Translations under genes and position numbers: made by a program | Origin: Candidatus Sivonenia alaskensis PMM_0068 | Lineage (GTDB): Bacteria > Cyanobacteriota > Cyanobacteriia > Gloeobacterales > PMM-0068 | Length of the DNA stretch: 8,995 nucleotides | Assembly: GCA_949127685.1 (NCBI GenBank) | Contig: CASBPW010000080.1 | Span: 1 to 8,995, forward strand | Direction of reading: 5' to 3' | The notes under the pieces: model-generated | Told to the model about the DNA's origin: nothing | Seen by the model: only the letters and a program-made list of their open reading frames with translations | Database searches by the model: none | Shown: piece after piece, positions 1 through 7,102 of the stretch | How positions within the stretch are numbered: position 1 is the first letter of the stretch | Layout: each line of letters opens with the position of its first letter

Positions 1-19
1 ATCTACAGCATCGCAAACG

Positions 20-48
20 CTCGCTAGACAGCGAGGGAGGTTGGCCTC
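20..48 (+). terminator. Possible terminator or hairpin pair at the left edge
   Basis: A 6-bp perfect stem CTCGCT / AGCGAG (20-25 and 30-35, loop AGAC) is followed by a weaker 4-bp stem GAGG / CCTC (37-40 and 45-48) and then a T-rich stretch (ATTTTT around 52-57). It could end transcription of a gene lying left of the window or sit in the 5' leader of aguA. The GGAGG in it directly abuts a TTG at 41 with no spacing, so it is not a usable ribosome binding site for that codon. No gene is visible in bases 1-139 beyond this. Confidence 0.25.
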
Positions 49-139
49 TTCATTTTTAACAATCATGCACAGGCTGAGCTTCATGGCGGTAGATTACTTA
101 GGTCTGAACTTAATTGAACCTTACTTACTCCCCCAGCAC

Positions 140-1213
140 ATGGATGTAACCGGAAAAGTCCCCACGCCTTATTCATCCCATTTTCGCCAGCCTGCCGAAT
201 GGGAAACACACTATGCCTGCTGGTTGGCATGGCCTAGCCATGAGGATCTTTGGCTAGAGGGTCTGGAGGAAGCCCGCTCAGAATTTGTTGCCCTCTGTCG
301 GGCAATTGCAGGCCCTGATGCGCCCCAAGCAACCATCCCCGAAAAATTGGAGATTTTGGTGCCGGATGAAGCGCAACAAACGCTAGCCAGCCAGGCATTA
401 GCAGGTCTTCCCGTCCATTTTCACTTGATTCGCTTTGGGGATATTTGGCTGAGGGATACGGCCCCTATCTTTCTCACGAATCCGAGGGGGGGCCTAGCCA
501 CGGTCCGTTTTCGCTTTAACGGCTGGGGCGAAAAGTATGTCCTTCCCGATGATGCGCAGGTGTCCGTCCAGATTGCTGAAAAGGTCGGGGGCATTTCCTT
601 TAGCTTCCCTTGGGTGTTAGAGGGAGGCTCCATCGAAGTGGATGGAGAAGGGACCGGTTTGACAACGCACCAGTGCTTGCTGAATCCCAATCGCAATCCA
701 TCGATGACCCAAGAGTCAGTGGAAAAAGGATTGCGGGATGCCTTAGGCATTGAAAAGGTCCTCTGGTTAGACAAAGGACTCCTCAATGACCATACGGACG
801 GTCATATTGATACTCTGGCCCGCTTTGTGGCCCCTGGAGTAGTACTTTGTATGGAGGCCCAAGCGGCAGAAGATCCCAATCATGCCGTTTTAGAAAAAAT
901 TGCTCAGGATTTAGCCTCCTTCACCGATGCTCAGGGGCGTTCCCTAACCGTAGTGCGTATTCCTTCTCCGGGGAAAATTCTCAATGAAGAGCAGGAGGTG
1001 CTGCCTGCCAGTTATGTAAATTTCTACATTGGAAACCGCACCGTCGTCGTTCCAACTTATGGCACTCCCCAGGATGCCGAAGCCGTCGCCCTGATTGGCC
1101 AGTGTTTCCCTGACCGTCAGACTGTGGGCCTATCGGCTAGAGCTATCCTTAGAGGAGGGGGTGCTTTTCACTGCATTACCCAGCAACAACCCATCCCTAT
1201 GCGTGTGGAGTAA
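140..1213 (+). CDS. aguA: Agmatine deiminase (agmatine iminohydrolase)
   Basis: Hydrolyses agmatine to N-carbamoylputrescine and ammonia in the cytoplasm, the second step of the arginine decarboxylase route to putrescine. From ATG 140 the protein is 357 aa, normal for this family (peptidylarginine-deiminase-like, guanidino-group-modifying superfamily). Visible motifs: PAEWE and WLAWP near the N-terminus (about 18-32), WLRDTAP with the active-site Asp about 106, LEGGSIEVDG about 160-169, DHTDGHID with His about 222 and Asp about 224, and GGGAFHCIT with the catalytic Cys about 345. The reading frame stays open to TTG 41, ATG 65 and ATG 83, but the residues added there resemble nothing in the family, so 140 is chosen; no clear Shine-Dalgarno precedes any of these starts. 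The motif reads RDTAP where many homologues have RDTGP, a mild change that leaves the Asp intact. aguB follows after 9 bases, which strongly supports agmatine over peptidyl-arginine as substrate. Confidence 0.93.
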   Translation: MDVTGKVPTPYSSHFRQPAEWETHYACWLAWPSHEDLWLEGLEEARSEFVALCRAIAGPDAPQATIPEKLEILVPDEAQQTLASQALAGLPVHFHLIRFGDIWLRDTAPIFLTNPRGGLATVRFRFNGWGEKYVLPDDAQVSVQIAEKVGGISFSFPWVLEGGSIEVDGEGTGLTTHQCLLNPNRNPSMTQESVEKGLRDALGIEKVLWLDKGLLNDHTDGHIDTLARFVAPGVVLCMEAQAAEDPNHAVLEKIAQDLASFTDAQGRSLTVVRIPSPGKILNEEQEVLPASYVNFYIGNRTVVVPTYGTPQDAEAVALIGQCFPDRQTVGLSARAILRGGGAFHCITQQQPIPMRVE

Positions 1214-1222
1214 GTCCTTGGC

Positions 1223-2083
1223 ATGAATGCTCGTGCTCCCAAATTGATTACTGTGGCAGCGCTCCAAACTTCTTTTACAGAGGATCTAGCCACCAATGTG
1301 GCGAAGGTAACGGACTTGGTGCGCAAAGCAGCGTTCCAAGGAGCGCAGGTGATTTTACCTTCTGAGCTTTTTGAGGGGCCATACTTTTGCCGTGAAGAAC
1401 GGGACGAATTTTTTGATTGGGCCAAGCCCCTCACAGAACATCCTACGATTAAACACTTTCAGCAATTGGCTCAGGAATTGGCTGTCGTGATTCCGGTTTC
1501 TTTCTTTGAGAAAGCAGGGCAAAACTACTACAACAGCATTGCCATGGTCGATGCAGATGGTGCGCTGTTAGGCACCTATCGCAAAAGCCATATCCCAGAT
1601 GGCCCTGGCTATGAGGAGAAATTTTACTTCCGGCCCGGCAATACAGGTTTTAAAGTATGGCCCACCCGTTTTGGCACACTGGGTGTTGGGATCTGCTGGG
1701 ACCAATGGTTCCCAGAGTGTGCACGGGTGATGGTTTTGATGGGAGCTGATATTCTGTTTTATCCCACCGCCATCGGCTCTGAACCACAAACGCCCGACTT
1801 GGATACGAAAGATCCCTGGCAACGAGCGATGATTGGCCATGCTGTCTCGAATGTGATTCCGGTCGTTGCGGCGAATCGAGTCGGGACCGAAGGGGACCAG
1901 ACCTTCTATGGACATTCCTTTATTGCTAATCAGCGTGGTGACAAAGTCGCTGAATTAGACCGGACGGAAGAAGGAGTGATCTGTGCCACGTTTGACTTGC
2001 CGGAAATCCACCGCAATCGGGCTTCTTTTGGCTTTTTCCGGGACCGCCGGCCCGAGCTTTATAGCGCCTTAACTAGGTCATAA
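1223..2083 (+). CDS. aguB: N-carbamoylputrescine amidase
   Basis: Carbon-nitrogen hydrolase (nitrilase superfamily) that cleaves N-carbamoylputrescine to putrescine, CO2 and ammonia, completing the step begun by AguA. The protein is 286 aa, usual for AguB. The Glu-Lys-Cys triad is visible: Glu48 in LPSELFEGPYF, Lys121 in YRKSHIPDGPGYEEKFYF, and Cys158 in GVGICWDQWFPE. The conserved segments GPGYEEKFYF, the WDQWFPE after the Cys, and NRVGTEG are typical of the plant/bacterial N-carbamoylputrescine amidase branch rather than general nitrilases or beta-ureidopropionases. The ATG at 1223 lies 9 bases after the aguA stop, so the two are almost certainly one transcript. No strong Shine-Dalgarno is visible, so translation may depend on coupling to aguA. 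No convincing rho-independent terminator follows the stop. Confidence 0.94.
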   Translation: MNARAPKLITVAALQTSFTEDLATNVAKVTDLVRKAAFQGAQVILPSELFEGPYFCREERDEFFDWAKPLTEHPTIKHFQQLAQELAVVIPVSFFEKAGQNYYNSIAMVDADGALLGTYRKSHIPDGPGYEEKFYFRPGNTGFKVWPTRFGTLGVGICWDQWFPECARVMVLMGADILFYPTAIGSEPQTPDLDTKDPWQRAMIGHAVSNVIPVVAANRVGTEGDQTFYGHSFIANQRGDKVAELDRTEEGVICATFDLPEIHRNRASFGFFRDRRPELYSALTRS

Positions 2084-2205
2084 TCCCCAGAAAAAGCCCT
2101 ATTCTCTAAAATTTTCCGGGTCCGGCTCCTTAGCCCAGGGAACATTTCGTTGTGTAAAGAGTCATAAACATTTACTACGCGTTCTGTGCGTGTAGGAATT
2201 GGACT

Positions 2206-2271
2206 ATGAAACAAACCTTTGGGGTAGCCCTGGCATTGTTTAGGGCGAAAAAAGCCCTAGTCCAGAATTAG
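2206..2271 (+). CDS. Possible 21-codon leader ORF (hypothetical)
   Basis: A short ORF starting MKQTFGVALALF and ending in KKALVQN, opened by ATG 2206 with a TAGGA-type ribosome binding site about 8 bases upstream (AGGA 2194-2197). It ends at TAG 2269-2271, just before the strong AGGAG site of the next short ORF. No family is recognised. Its codons 13-18 form one arm-pair of a hairpin (2241-2259). It could be a leader peptide of the downstream glycosyltransferase transcript or a chance ORF; at this length chance is quite possible. Confidence 0.25.
   Translation: MKQTFGVALALFRAKKALVQN
2227..2259 (+). promoter_or_regulatory. Alternative-pairing hairpins in the leader of the GT2 gene
   Basis: The segment AGGGC at 2242-2246 can pair with GCCCT upstream (2227-2231, loop about 10) or with GCCCT downstream (2254-2258; with flanking bases TAGGGC / GCCCTA, loop GAAAAAA). 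The two pairings exclude each other. Neither is followed by a T tract, so this is not an ordinary terminator. It could be a post-transcriptional switch governed by ribosome movement through the short ORF that contains it. The stems are only 5-6 bp, so this is tentative. Confidence 0.25.
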
Positions 2272-2283
2272 TGAGGAGAGTCT

Positions 2284-2331
2284 ATGCCTTTGGCCTATAT
2301 GCAGATCAGTGAGTGGGGAGAATTCCAATGA
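2284..2331 (+). CDS. Possible 15-codon leader peptide, overlapping the GT2 start
   Basis: ORF encoding MPLAYMQISEWGEFQ. It has the best Shine-Dalgarno in the neighbourhood (GAGGAGAG, 2273-2280, about 4-6 bases before ATG 2284). Its stop codon TGA (2329-2331) overlaps the glycosyltransferase start ATG (2328-2330) as ATGA, the usual arrangement for termination-reinitiation coupling. No peptide family is recognised. The combination of a good ribosome site and exact stop/start overlap is why it is listed; its short length means it could still be fortuitous. Confidence 0.35.
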   Translation: MPLAYMQISEWGEFQ

Positions 2332-4232
2332 TGCTTGACTTCGGTACTTTGATTACCGCATGTCTATTATTCGCAACTTTTGCGTTTGGTGCTTCTGTCC
2401 TCCTTATTTTCCTGCAGCGGAATTTTGGGGATTCCTCCTTGGGAAGGACCGATGCCTCTGTACTTTCTACGTTGACTTTTATCGCAGTGCATATGGGCGC
2501 AGCGTTAGCGACTTGGGCTTTAACCGAGCAATCTGGAGCCGTGTTCGTACCACTGGTGATCAGCTTAGTGGCTGGAAGCTTCGGCAGGCGTTGGCTGAAG
2601 AACTACACCTTGGGCGGACAGTTGTTGCTGGTTACCAATGTCCAAGTGATGGTTTTTGGTGCTATCTGGGGGGGATGGTTTGTCTCGACCGTGCCCGTGA
2701 GTGATACGACCCGCACCTTGATGTTGATTGGTTATCCCTTACTGGTCCCTGCTTTCTTCCAAGGTTTGTTTCAAACCGTGAAGCAGTGGGAAGTACTTTG
2801 CCGCAAAATTTGGCTCCGTCCCCGCACACCGCTTCCGATTGATCCTCGTTCCTATTACCCAAAAGTTTCTCTACAGGTACCGACCTGTTCCGAGCCTCCT
2901 GAGCTGGTGATGGCAACTCTGGATAGCCTTGCGAACTTGAACTATCCAAACTTTGAAGTCATGGTCATTGATAACAATACGAAAGATCCTGATTTGTGGC
3001 GTCCACTTGAAGCGCATTGTCGAAGACTCGGGAAGCGTTTCCGCTTCTTCCATTTGCAAGAATGGCCTGGGGCCAAGGCTGGTGCGCTCAACTTTGCGAT
3101 GACTAAAGTGGCTCCGGATGCGGAGCTGATTGCCGTCATTGATAGTGACTATCAAGCCGACCCGGATTTTCTGGCGTCTCTGGTGGGCTACTTTGATAAC
3201 CCAAAGATGGGCTTTGTGCAAACTCCTCACGACTATCGAGAATGGGAAGATAGCCCTTATTTGCGGATGTGCTACTGGGAATATAAAGGTTTCTATGCGA
3301 CTGAAATGGTCAGCTTGAATGAGCGGGATGCCGCCATTACTGTTGGAACCATGTGCGTACTGCGGCGCCAAGCCCTGGAAGAAGCGGGTGGATGGGCTGA
3401 GTGGTGCGCAACGGAAGATTCAGAGTTATCTATTCGCATTCATGCTCTGGGCTATTCTTCAGTCTACCTGCCCTTTACTTTTGGTCGTGGGCTGATTCCT
3501 GAGACCTTCCTGGGCTACAAGAAACAACGCTTCCGCTGGACGGTTGGTCCAGTACAGGAACTCAAGCGCCATTTCCGTCTATTCTTGCCCAAACCTCTAG
3601 CCCAACCTTCTCAGTTCACACTGGCTCAGAAGATTTATCATTTCTGCCATGGCTTACGCAATCTGAATATCGGTCTAGGTTTTCTGCTGATCCCGTTGAG
3701 TTTTGCCATTTTAGCCTCTATGCTGATCCATCGCGAAGTGGTGAATACACCTCTGGTACTCTGGCTCTCTGCTTCTATTTCTTTACTGAGTGCAGCTGCC
3801 CACTGGTGGATGGTGTACCGAGGTGTCATGGGATGTTCTTGGAAGGATATGCTGGGAGCGTTGCTGGCCAGTAGAGCCCTCAGCCACACCATAGCTATTG
3901 CCAGTTTCTGGGGAGTCTTCACCCGCGAAATTCCCTGGATCCGGACTAATAAGTTCAAAGCGCTACCGCTGGGTTTAGAAGCCTTAAGCTCTGCCCGAAT
4001 AGAACTCGCTTTGGGCATAGCAACGCTTACTTTTGCCATCGTCGCTTCCAACGTCCTCCCTGGAACAGGATTGCATTTCATGCTGATCATTGGGGCGCTA
4101 TTTCAGAGTCTTGATTACTTTACGGCTCCTGCTTTAGCGTTACTGGCAGAACGGGATATCCGCCGGGTACGCCAAGCTTCTGTTGCGCTACCTGTGCGAG
4201 CGCCGTTGGCTAGTGGAATAGCGGCTGAATAG
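2328..4232 (+). CDS. Membrane glycosyltransferase, family 2, cellulose-synthase superfamily
   Basis: Probably an inner-membrane processive glycosyltransferase that polymerises a sugar from a nucleotide-sugar donor and may thread the chain outward; the polymer is unknown. From ATG 2328 it is 634 aa, with GGGGAG (2315-2320) 7 bases upstream. In-frame GTG 2313 is an alternative start but would place the ribosome site inside the gene. About five hydrophobic segments lie before the catalytic domain (roughly 3-29, 45-68, 70-87, 98-121, 130-150). The cytoplasmic GT-A domain (about 180-410) has VIDNN with Asp about 215, the DSD metal motif at about 272-274, ATED with the catalytic Asp about 364, and QRFRW at about 400-404. 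Hydrophobic segments follow at about 445-467, 475-497, 507-530, 557-577 and 581-605. No PilZ c-di-GMP-binding domain is present after QRFRW, unlike BcsA. Curdlan-, NdvB-like beta-glucan or another exopolysaccharide synthase are all possible. Preceded by an unusual short-ORF leader. Confidence 0.85.
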   Translation: MMLDFGTLITACLLFATFAFGASVLLIFLQRNFGDSSLGRTDASVLSTLTFIAVHMGAALATWALTEQSGAVFVPLVISLVAGSFGRRWLKNYTLGGQLLLVTNVQVMVFGAIWGGWFVSTVPVSDTTRTLMLIGYPLLVPAFFQGLFQTVKQWEVLCRKIWLRPRTPLPIDPRSYYPKVSLQVPTCSEPPELVMATLDSLANLNYPNFEVMVIDNNTKDPDLWRPLEAHCRRLGKRFRFFHLQEWPGAKAGALNFAMTKVAPDAELIAVIDSDYQADPDFLASLVGYFDNPKMGFVQTPHDYREWEDSPYLRMCYWEYKGFYATEMVSLNERDAAITVGTMCVLRRQALEEAGGWAEWCATEDSELSIRIHALGYSSVYLPFTFGRGLIPETFLGYKKQRFRWTVGPVQELKRHFRLFLPKPLAQPSQFTLAQKIYHFCHGLRNLNIGLGFLLIPLSFAILASMLIHREVVNTPLVLWLSASISLLSAAAHWWMVYRGVMGCSWKDMLGALLASRALSHTIAIASFWGVFTREIPWIRTNKFKALPLGLEALSSARIELALGIATLTFAIVASNVLPGTGLHFMLIIGALFQSLDYFTAPALALLAERDIRRVRQASVALPVRAPLASGIAAE

Positions 4233-4269
4233 ACTCCTCGTAAAAACGAATACTTGAGCTGTAAGTTGC

Positions 4270-4331
4270 CATGCCCCCTCACAGGCGAAGCCTTCTCGTT
4301 GGCGGAGCCTGCCGAAGGCATAGAGTGGGGG
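4270..4331. repeat. GC-rich palindromic repeat between convergent genes
   Basis: Three small inverted repeats lie side by side: AGGC-gaa-GCCT (4283-4293), GGC-gga-GCC (4301-4309) and TGCC-gaa-GGCA (4310-4320). They are enclosed by outer arms CCCCCTCAC (4274-4282) and GTGGGGG (4325-4331), which can pair with a small bulge. The sequence resembles the short dispersed palindromic repeats scattered through intergenic regions of filamentous and other cyanobacteria. Lying between the 3' ends of two convergent genes, it could serve as a bidirectional transcription barrier, though no T tract is present on either strand. Confidence 0.6.
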
Positions 4332-4370
4332 ACACAGGGGGGTCTGGCTTGAGAGGGTTCTCATCACTTT

Positions 4371-5186
4371 CTAAATTTTGTAGATTTTTCTAATCAGATA
4401 GAAATACAAGCGATCGGGGAATAACTTGCGCAGCATGAGGAGCAAGGGTGCAGGTTGACCGATTGGGTAACGCATTTTGTGACTCCCGTCTGTGGCTGCT
4501 TTGAATATTTCTTGCGCCACTAGCTCAGGTGGTTCCCCCTTCTTACCTGTATCTTGGGAGAGCTTCTCAGCCTTTTCAACAAAATCCTTATACATCGTCA
4601 GGTCATCTCGCATGATGAATTGGCGACTGCTCCCGTAAAACTCGGTTTTGATACTACCTGGTTCAATAATTTTGATCTTGATATTGAAAGATGCCAGCTC
4701 ATAGTGCAGAGCCTCGCTGAAGCCCTCTACCGCCCATTTGGTACCGTGATAGATACTGTACAGAGGAAAGGTGACGCGGCCACCCACACTGGCAATTTGA
4801 ATGATAGTACCTCCCTTGTTTTCACGCATATGGGGAATCAGTGCCCGCGTTACTCTCATCAGCCCGAATACGTTGGTATCGAACTGTTTTTCGATGACCT
4901 GATCGGACATCGCTTCAAAAACCCCATCGGCCCCGTAGCCTGCATTGTTGACCAACACATCGATGCGATCGAAATCTTTGATTGCTGCCTCCAAGGCATT
5001 CTGAATACTGTTGGTATCGGTAACATCTAGGCTATAGCGCTTAATATTTGAAAAATTGTTCAGTTCATTATCTTTGTCCGGATTGCGCATGGTTGCAGCA
5101 ACATTCCATCCTTGTTTGGCAAAGTACAGAGCCGTTAGTTTGCCAATACCGCTTGACGTTCCCGTAATAAAAACAGTTTTATTCAT
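4371..5186 (-). CDS. SDR family NAD(P)-dependent oxidoreductase
   Basis: Classical short-chain dehydrogenase/reductase of 271 aa. Rossmann dinucleotide motif TGTSSGIG is at 8-15, the LDVTD adenine-ring motif at about 53-57, NNAG at 80-83, catalytic Asn about 105 (TNVFG), Ser 133, and Tyr146-Lys150 in YHGTK. EPGSIKTEF follows, typical of classical SDRs. A basic, hydrophobic C-terminal tail (LLLMLRKLFPDRLYFYLI) may touch the membrane. The substrate cannot be told; the family covers sugars, lipids, retinoids and many others. ATG 5186 is preferred because the protein then starts MNKTVFITG, right at the first beta strand; an in-frame GTG at 5198 adds only four residues. It converges with the GT2 gene and diverges from the GT39 gene. 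Its protein is rich in Asn, Lys and Ile compared with its neighbours, which hints at a separate origin but was not measured. Confidence 0.9.
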   Translation of the reverse strand: MNKTVFITGTSSGIGKLTALYFAKQGWNVAATMRNPDKDNELNNFSNIKRYSLDVTDTNSIQNALEAAIKDFDRIDVLVNNAGYGADGVFEAMSDQVIEKQFDTNVFGLMRVTRALIPHMRENKGGTIIQIASVGGRVTFPLYSIYHGTKWAVEGFSEALHYELASFNIKIKIIEPGSIKTEFYGSSRQFIMRDDLTMYKDFVEKAEKLSQDTGKKGEPPELVAQEIFKAATDGSHKMRYPIGQPAPLLLMLRKLFPDRLYFYLIRKIYKI

Positions 5187-5304
5187 TGTTTTACGCACAG
5201 TTTTATTGGCCGTACCGATTCATACCGTTCATCAGACTCATTCCTTCAGTGCAGCGACCTGTAAACAGAAGGCTGCACGTATATTCCCTAGTGCGCCTTA
5301 GTCT

Positions 5305-5377
5305 GAATACCTCAAAGTTAAATTGTGCTCGTTGGCCTCTCTCTTTTTTCTCTGTCCAAGGTATTTGTGAAACAATA
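5305..5377 (+). repeat. Direct repeat copy 1, upstream of the GT39 gene
   Basis: A 73-bp segment from GAATACC to AACAATA. It matches 7103-7173 in the same orientation, with 9 mismatches and a 2-base difference in one T run by eye (about 87% identity). The last 42 bases, from CCTCTCTC to CAATA, are nearly identical in both copies. It contains a small palindrome TTGT-GAA-ACAA near its end. It lies in the 5' region of the GT39 gene, 56 bases before GTG 5434, between that gene and the divergent SDR gene. See copy 2. Confidence 0.85.
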
Positions 5378-5433
5378 ACTAGCAACTTGAGTTAATACTA
5401 TGACGTCCCTAAGTAATTGTAGAAACTTTTGTT

Positions 5434-7071
5434 GTGGAAGGAAAGTCCCTAACCCTATCTCAAGACTCCAGGCCCCAATTGATGCGTCTAACAGCTATTA
5501 TCCTATTAATACTGGCGATTTCTTTTCGCTTTGTCTACCTTGATCGCAAAGTTTACTGGCACGACGAAGTTTACACCTCGACGGTAATCACAGCTCGTCC
5601 TGGAAAATACTTCAGTGAAGACCTGTTTCAGAATAAGGTGCTGAAACCCGCCGACCTGCTGGTATATCAGCATTTTGTGCCAAATTTGACTTTAAAGGAT
5701 ATGGTTGTGCGACAGGGCATAGAGGATGTCCAGCACCCCCCTCTCTATTACGTCTTACTGCGTTTCTGGGCACAGGTATGGGGTACGACTCCGGCGGTGA
5801 TTCGCAGCTTTTCGTCCCTGCTCAGTTTATTGATCTTTCCAGCGCTGTTCTGGTTGTGTCTGGAGCTATTTGAATCACGGCTGAGTGGATGGGTCGCGAT
5901 CGCTCTTTTTGCCGCGTCCCCGATTCACCTCGTTTACGGACAGGAAGCGCGGGAATATGGTTTTTGGATAGCCCTAGTCCTTATCAGTAGTGCATTACTA
6001 ATAAGGGCGATCCGTTCTCCTTCCTGGCGCAACTGGGCATTGTATGGTGTGTCGATGGTGGTTGCGCTTTACACAGCCCTGTTCACCTTGTGGATTGCTG
6101 TCGGGCACTTTGCCTATATCCTATTAGTGGATGTGGACAACCGATTATTCAGGCTGCCCTTGCGAATTGGAAAGCGAACAGTTTTCTGTTTCGTCACGCT
6201 AGTGTTTGTGGCTTTGCTGTTTATGCCCTGGATGTACTTCATGGTTGCCTCTAGAGATGGGCTAGGTGCGACAACCTCCTGGACTGCTATTCCATTACCA
6301 TTTTTGCTCAGTGTACAATCCACAATTTTTAACTTCAGTCGTAGTTTTGTCGATTTCAACTTTAACTTCAATAATTCCTTTGCCTATGTCCTGGCAATTC
6401 CTGTTCTAATTTTGCAAGGTTATGCAGTGTATGTACTTTGTCGAACTGCGCCTAGGAGAGTCTGGTGGTTTGTCCTCACCTTTGTGGGCAGTACCGCCCT
6501 CGCTCTAGGGCTTCCAGATCTCCTGTTCGGGGGACAATTGTTCACGGTAACCCGGTATCTGCTCCCCTGTTTTGTTGGCTTGCAACTGGCGGTGGTCTAT
6601 CTCCTGACAACCTATTTCACTGATACTGGAAGTTGGAAGTTCCGATTGGCTGCTCTAGTATTTCCCCTGCTGATTGTGTTGGGGGGACTTTCCTGTGGGG
6701 TCTATTCCCAGTCAAATACCTGGTGGAATAAGGTGTTGAATTCCAATTACCATCAGGTTGCCGATTTGATTAATGCGAGCGAGCGCCCTCTAATCGTTGT
6801 TGATTCCCATGGCTATAACCCGGCAAGTATGGTTTCCCTTAGCTATTTGCTTAAACCGGACATCCAATTTTTACTGTTGCCATCGGCCGGAAAATCTTTC
6901 CCCGTTAAAAAACTGCCTGCGGGAGTGCAAACTACATTTTTATTTAATTTACCAGCAGTTTCTCGCCAGCAGTTTGAGTCGGGTTATCAGAAGAACTTTA
7001 CCCCAGCCTTTCAGGACCCCTGGAATGAGGTCTGGAAAAATAATTCACCACCAAATCCTCGTCCAAGATAA
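5434..7071 (+). CDS. GT-C fold membrane glycosyltransferase, family 39 / PMT_2-like
   Basis: Likely transfers a sugar from a polyprenyl-phosphate donor to a glycan, lipid or protein on the outer face of the cytoplasmic membrane, as ArnT and protein O-mannosyltransferase relatives do. The 545-aa protein has about ten hydrophobic segments (roughly 17-36, 120-146, 150-166, 176-192, 200-230, 247-272, 316-336, 343-360, 372-394, 404-424). After the first comes WHDEVYT with the Asp44-Glu45 pair expected in the first external loop of GT-C enzymes. QHPPLYYVLL (100-109), GQEAREYGF (169-177) and VTRYLLPCF (372-380) are all hallmarks of the family. A soluble C-terminal part (about 430-545) follows. The start is uncertain: GTG 5434 is the first available, but ATG 5482 (529 aa, just before the first membrane segment) is equally plausible; neither has a convincing ribosome site. 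The acceptor cannot be inferred. The gene is bracketed by two similar direct repeats. Confidence 0.83.
   Translation: MEGKSLTLSQDSRPQLMRLTAIILLILAISFRFVYLDRKVYWHDEVYTSTVITARPGKYFSEDLFQNKVLKPADLLVYQHFVPNLTLKDMVVRQGIEDVQHPPLYYVLLRFWAQVWGTTPAVIRSFSSLLSLLIFPALFWLCLELFESRLSGWVAIALFAASPIHLVYGQEAREYGFWIALVLISSALLIRAIRSPSWRNWALYGVSMVVALYTALFTLWIAVGHFAYILLVDVDNRLFRLPLRIGKRTVFCFVTLVFVALLFMPWMYFMVASRDGLGATTSWTAIPLPFLLSVQSTIFNFSRSFVDFNFNFNNSFAYVLAIPVLILQGYAVYVLCRTAPRRVWWFVLTFVGSTALALGLPDLLFGGQLFTVTRYLLPCFVGLQLAVVYLLTTYFTDTGSWKFRLAALVFPLLIVLGGLSCGVYSQSNTWWNKVLNSNYHQVADLINASERPLIVVDSHGYNPASMVSLSYLLKPDIQFLLLPSAGKSFPVKKLPAGVQTTFLFNLPAVSRQQFESGYQKNFTPAFQDPWNEVWKNNSPPNPRPR
5896..5903. repeat. HIP1-type octamer GCGATCGC
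   Basis: A single exact GCGATCGC lies inside the GT39 coding region. This octamer is over-represented in many cyanobacterial genomes. One copy in 9 kb is weak support for such an origin and shows this is not a strongly HIP1-enriched genome segment. Confidence 0.5.
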
Positions 7072-7102
7072 AAGATAACGCTGGCGCTCAGCCGCGAGCC
7101 GT

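Noticed and set aside
18..60. Possible third degenerate copy of the 72-bp repeat upstream of aguA (shares GTTGGCCTCT and CGCTCGCT, and an AACAAT)
   Set aside because: Only short separate matches; the central CTCTGTCCAAGGT is missing, so chance similarity is not excluded.
41..139. In-frame N-terminal extension of aguA from TTG 41, ATG 65 or ATG 83
   Set aside because: The TTG directly abuts the GGAGG with no spacing, the added residues do not resemble the family, and ATG 140 gives the usual length and distance to the PAEWE motif.
2113..2140. Terminator after aguB around CCGGGTCCGG and GGG...CCC
   Set aside because: The palindrome has too small a loop, the other stem is only 3 bp, and no T tract follows.
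2154..2167. NtcA-like site GTA-N8-TAA upstream of the GT2 leader
   Set aside because: The second half-site is TAA, not TAC, and no properly spaced -10 element is convincing.
2871..3371. Minus-strand 166-codon ORF opposite the GT2 catalytic domain
   Set aside because: Antisense shadow of the conserved DSD and QRFRW-containing domain, without recognisable features of its own.
4554..5030. Long plus-strand ORF opposite the SDR gene
   Set aside because: It is the antisense shadow of a gene with all SDR motifs; the translated sequence has no recognisable domain.
5400..5543. Short ORF from ATG 5400 in a different frame overlapping the start of the GT39 gene
   Set aside because: It has no ribosome site and no recognisable protein character, and overlaps the clearly coding frame.
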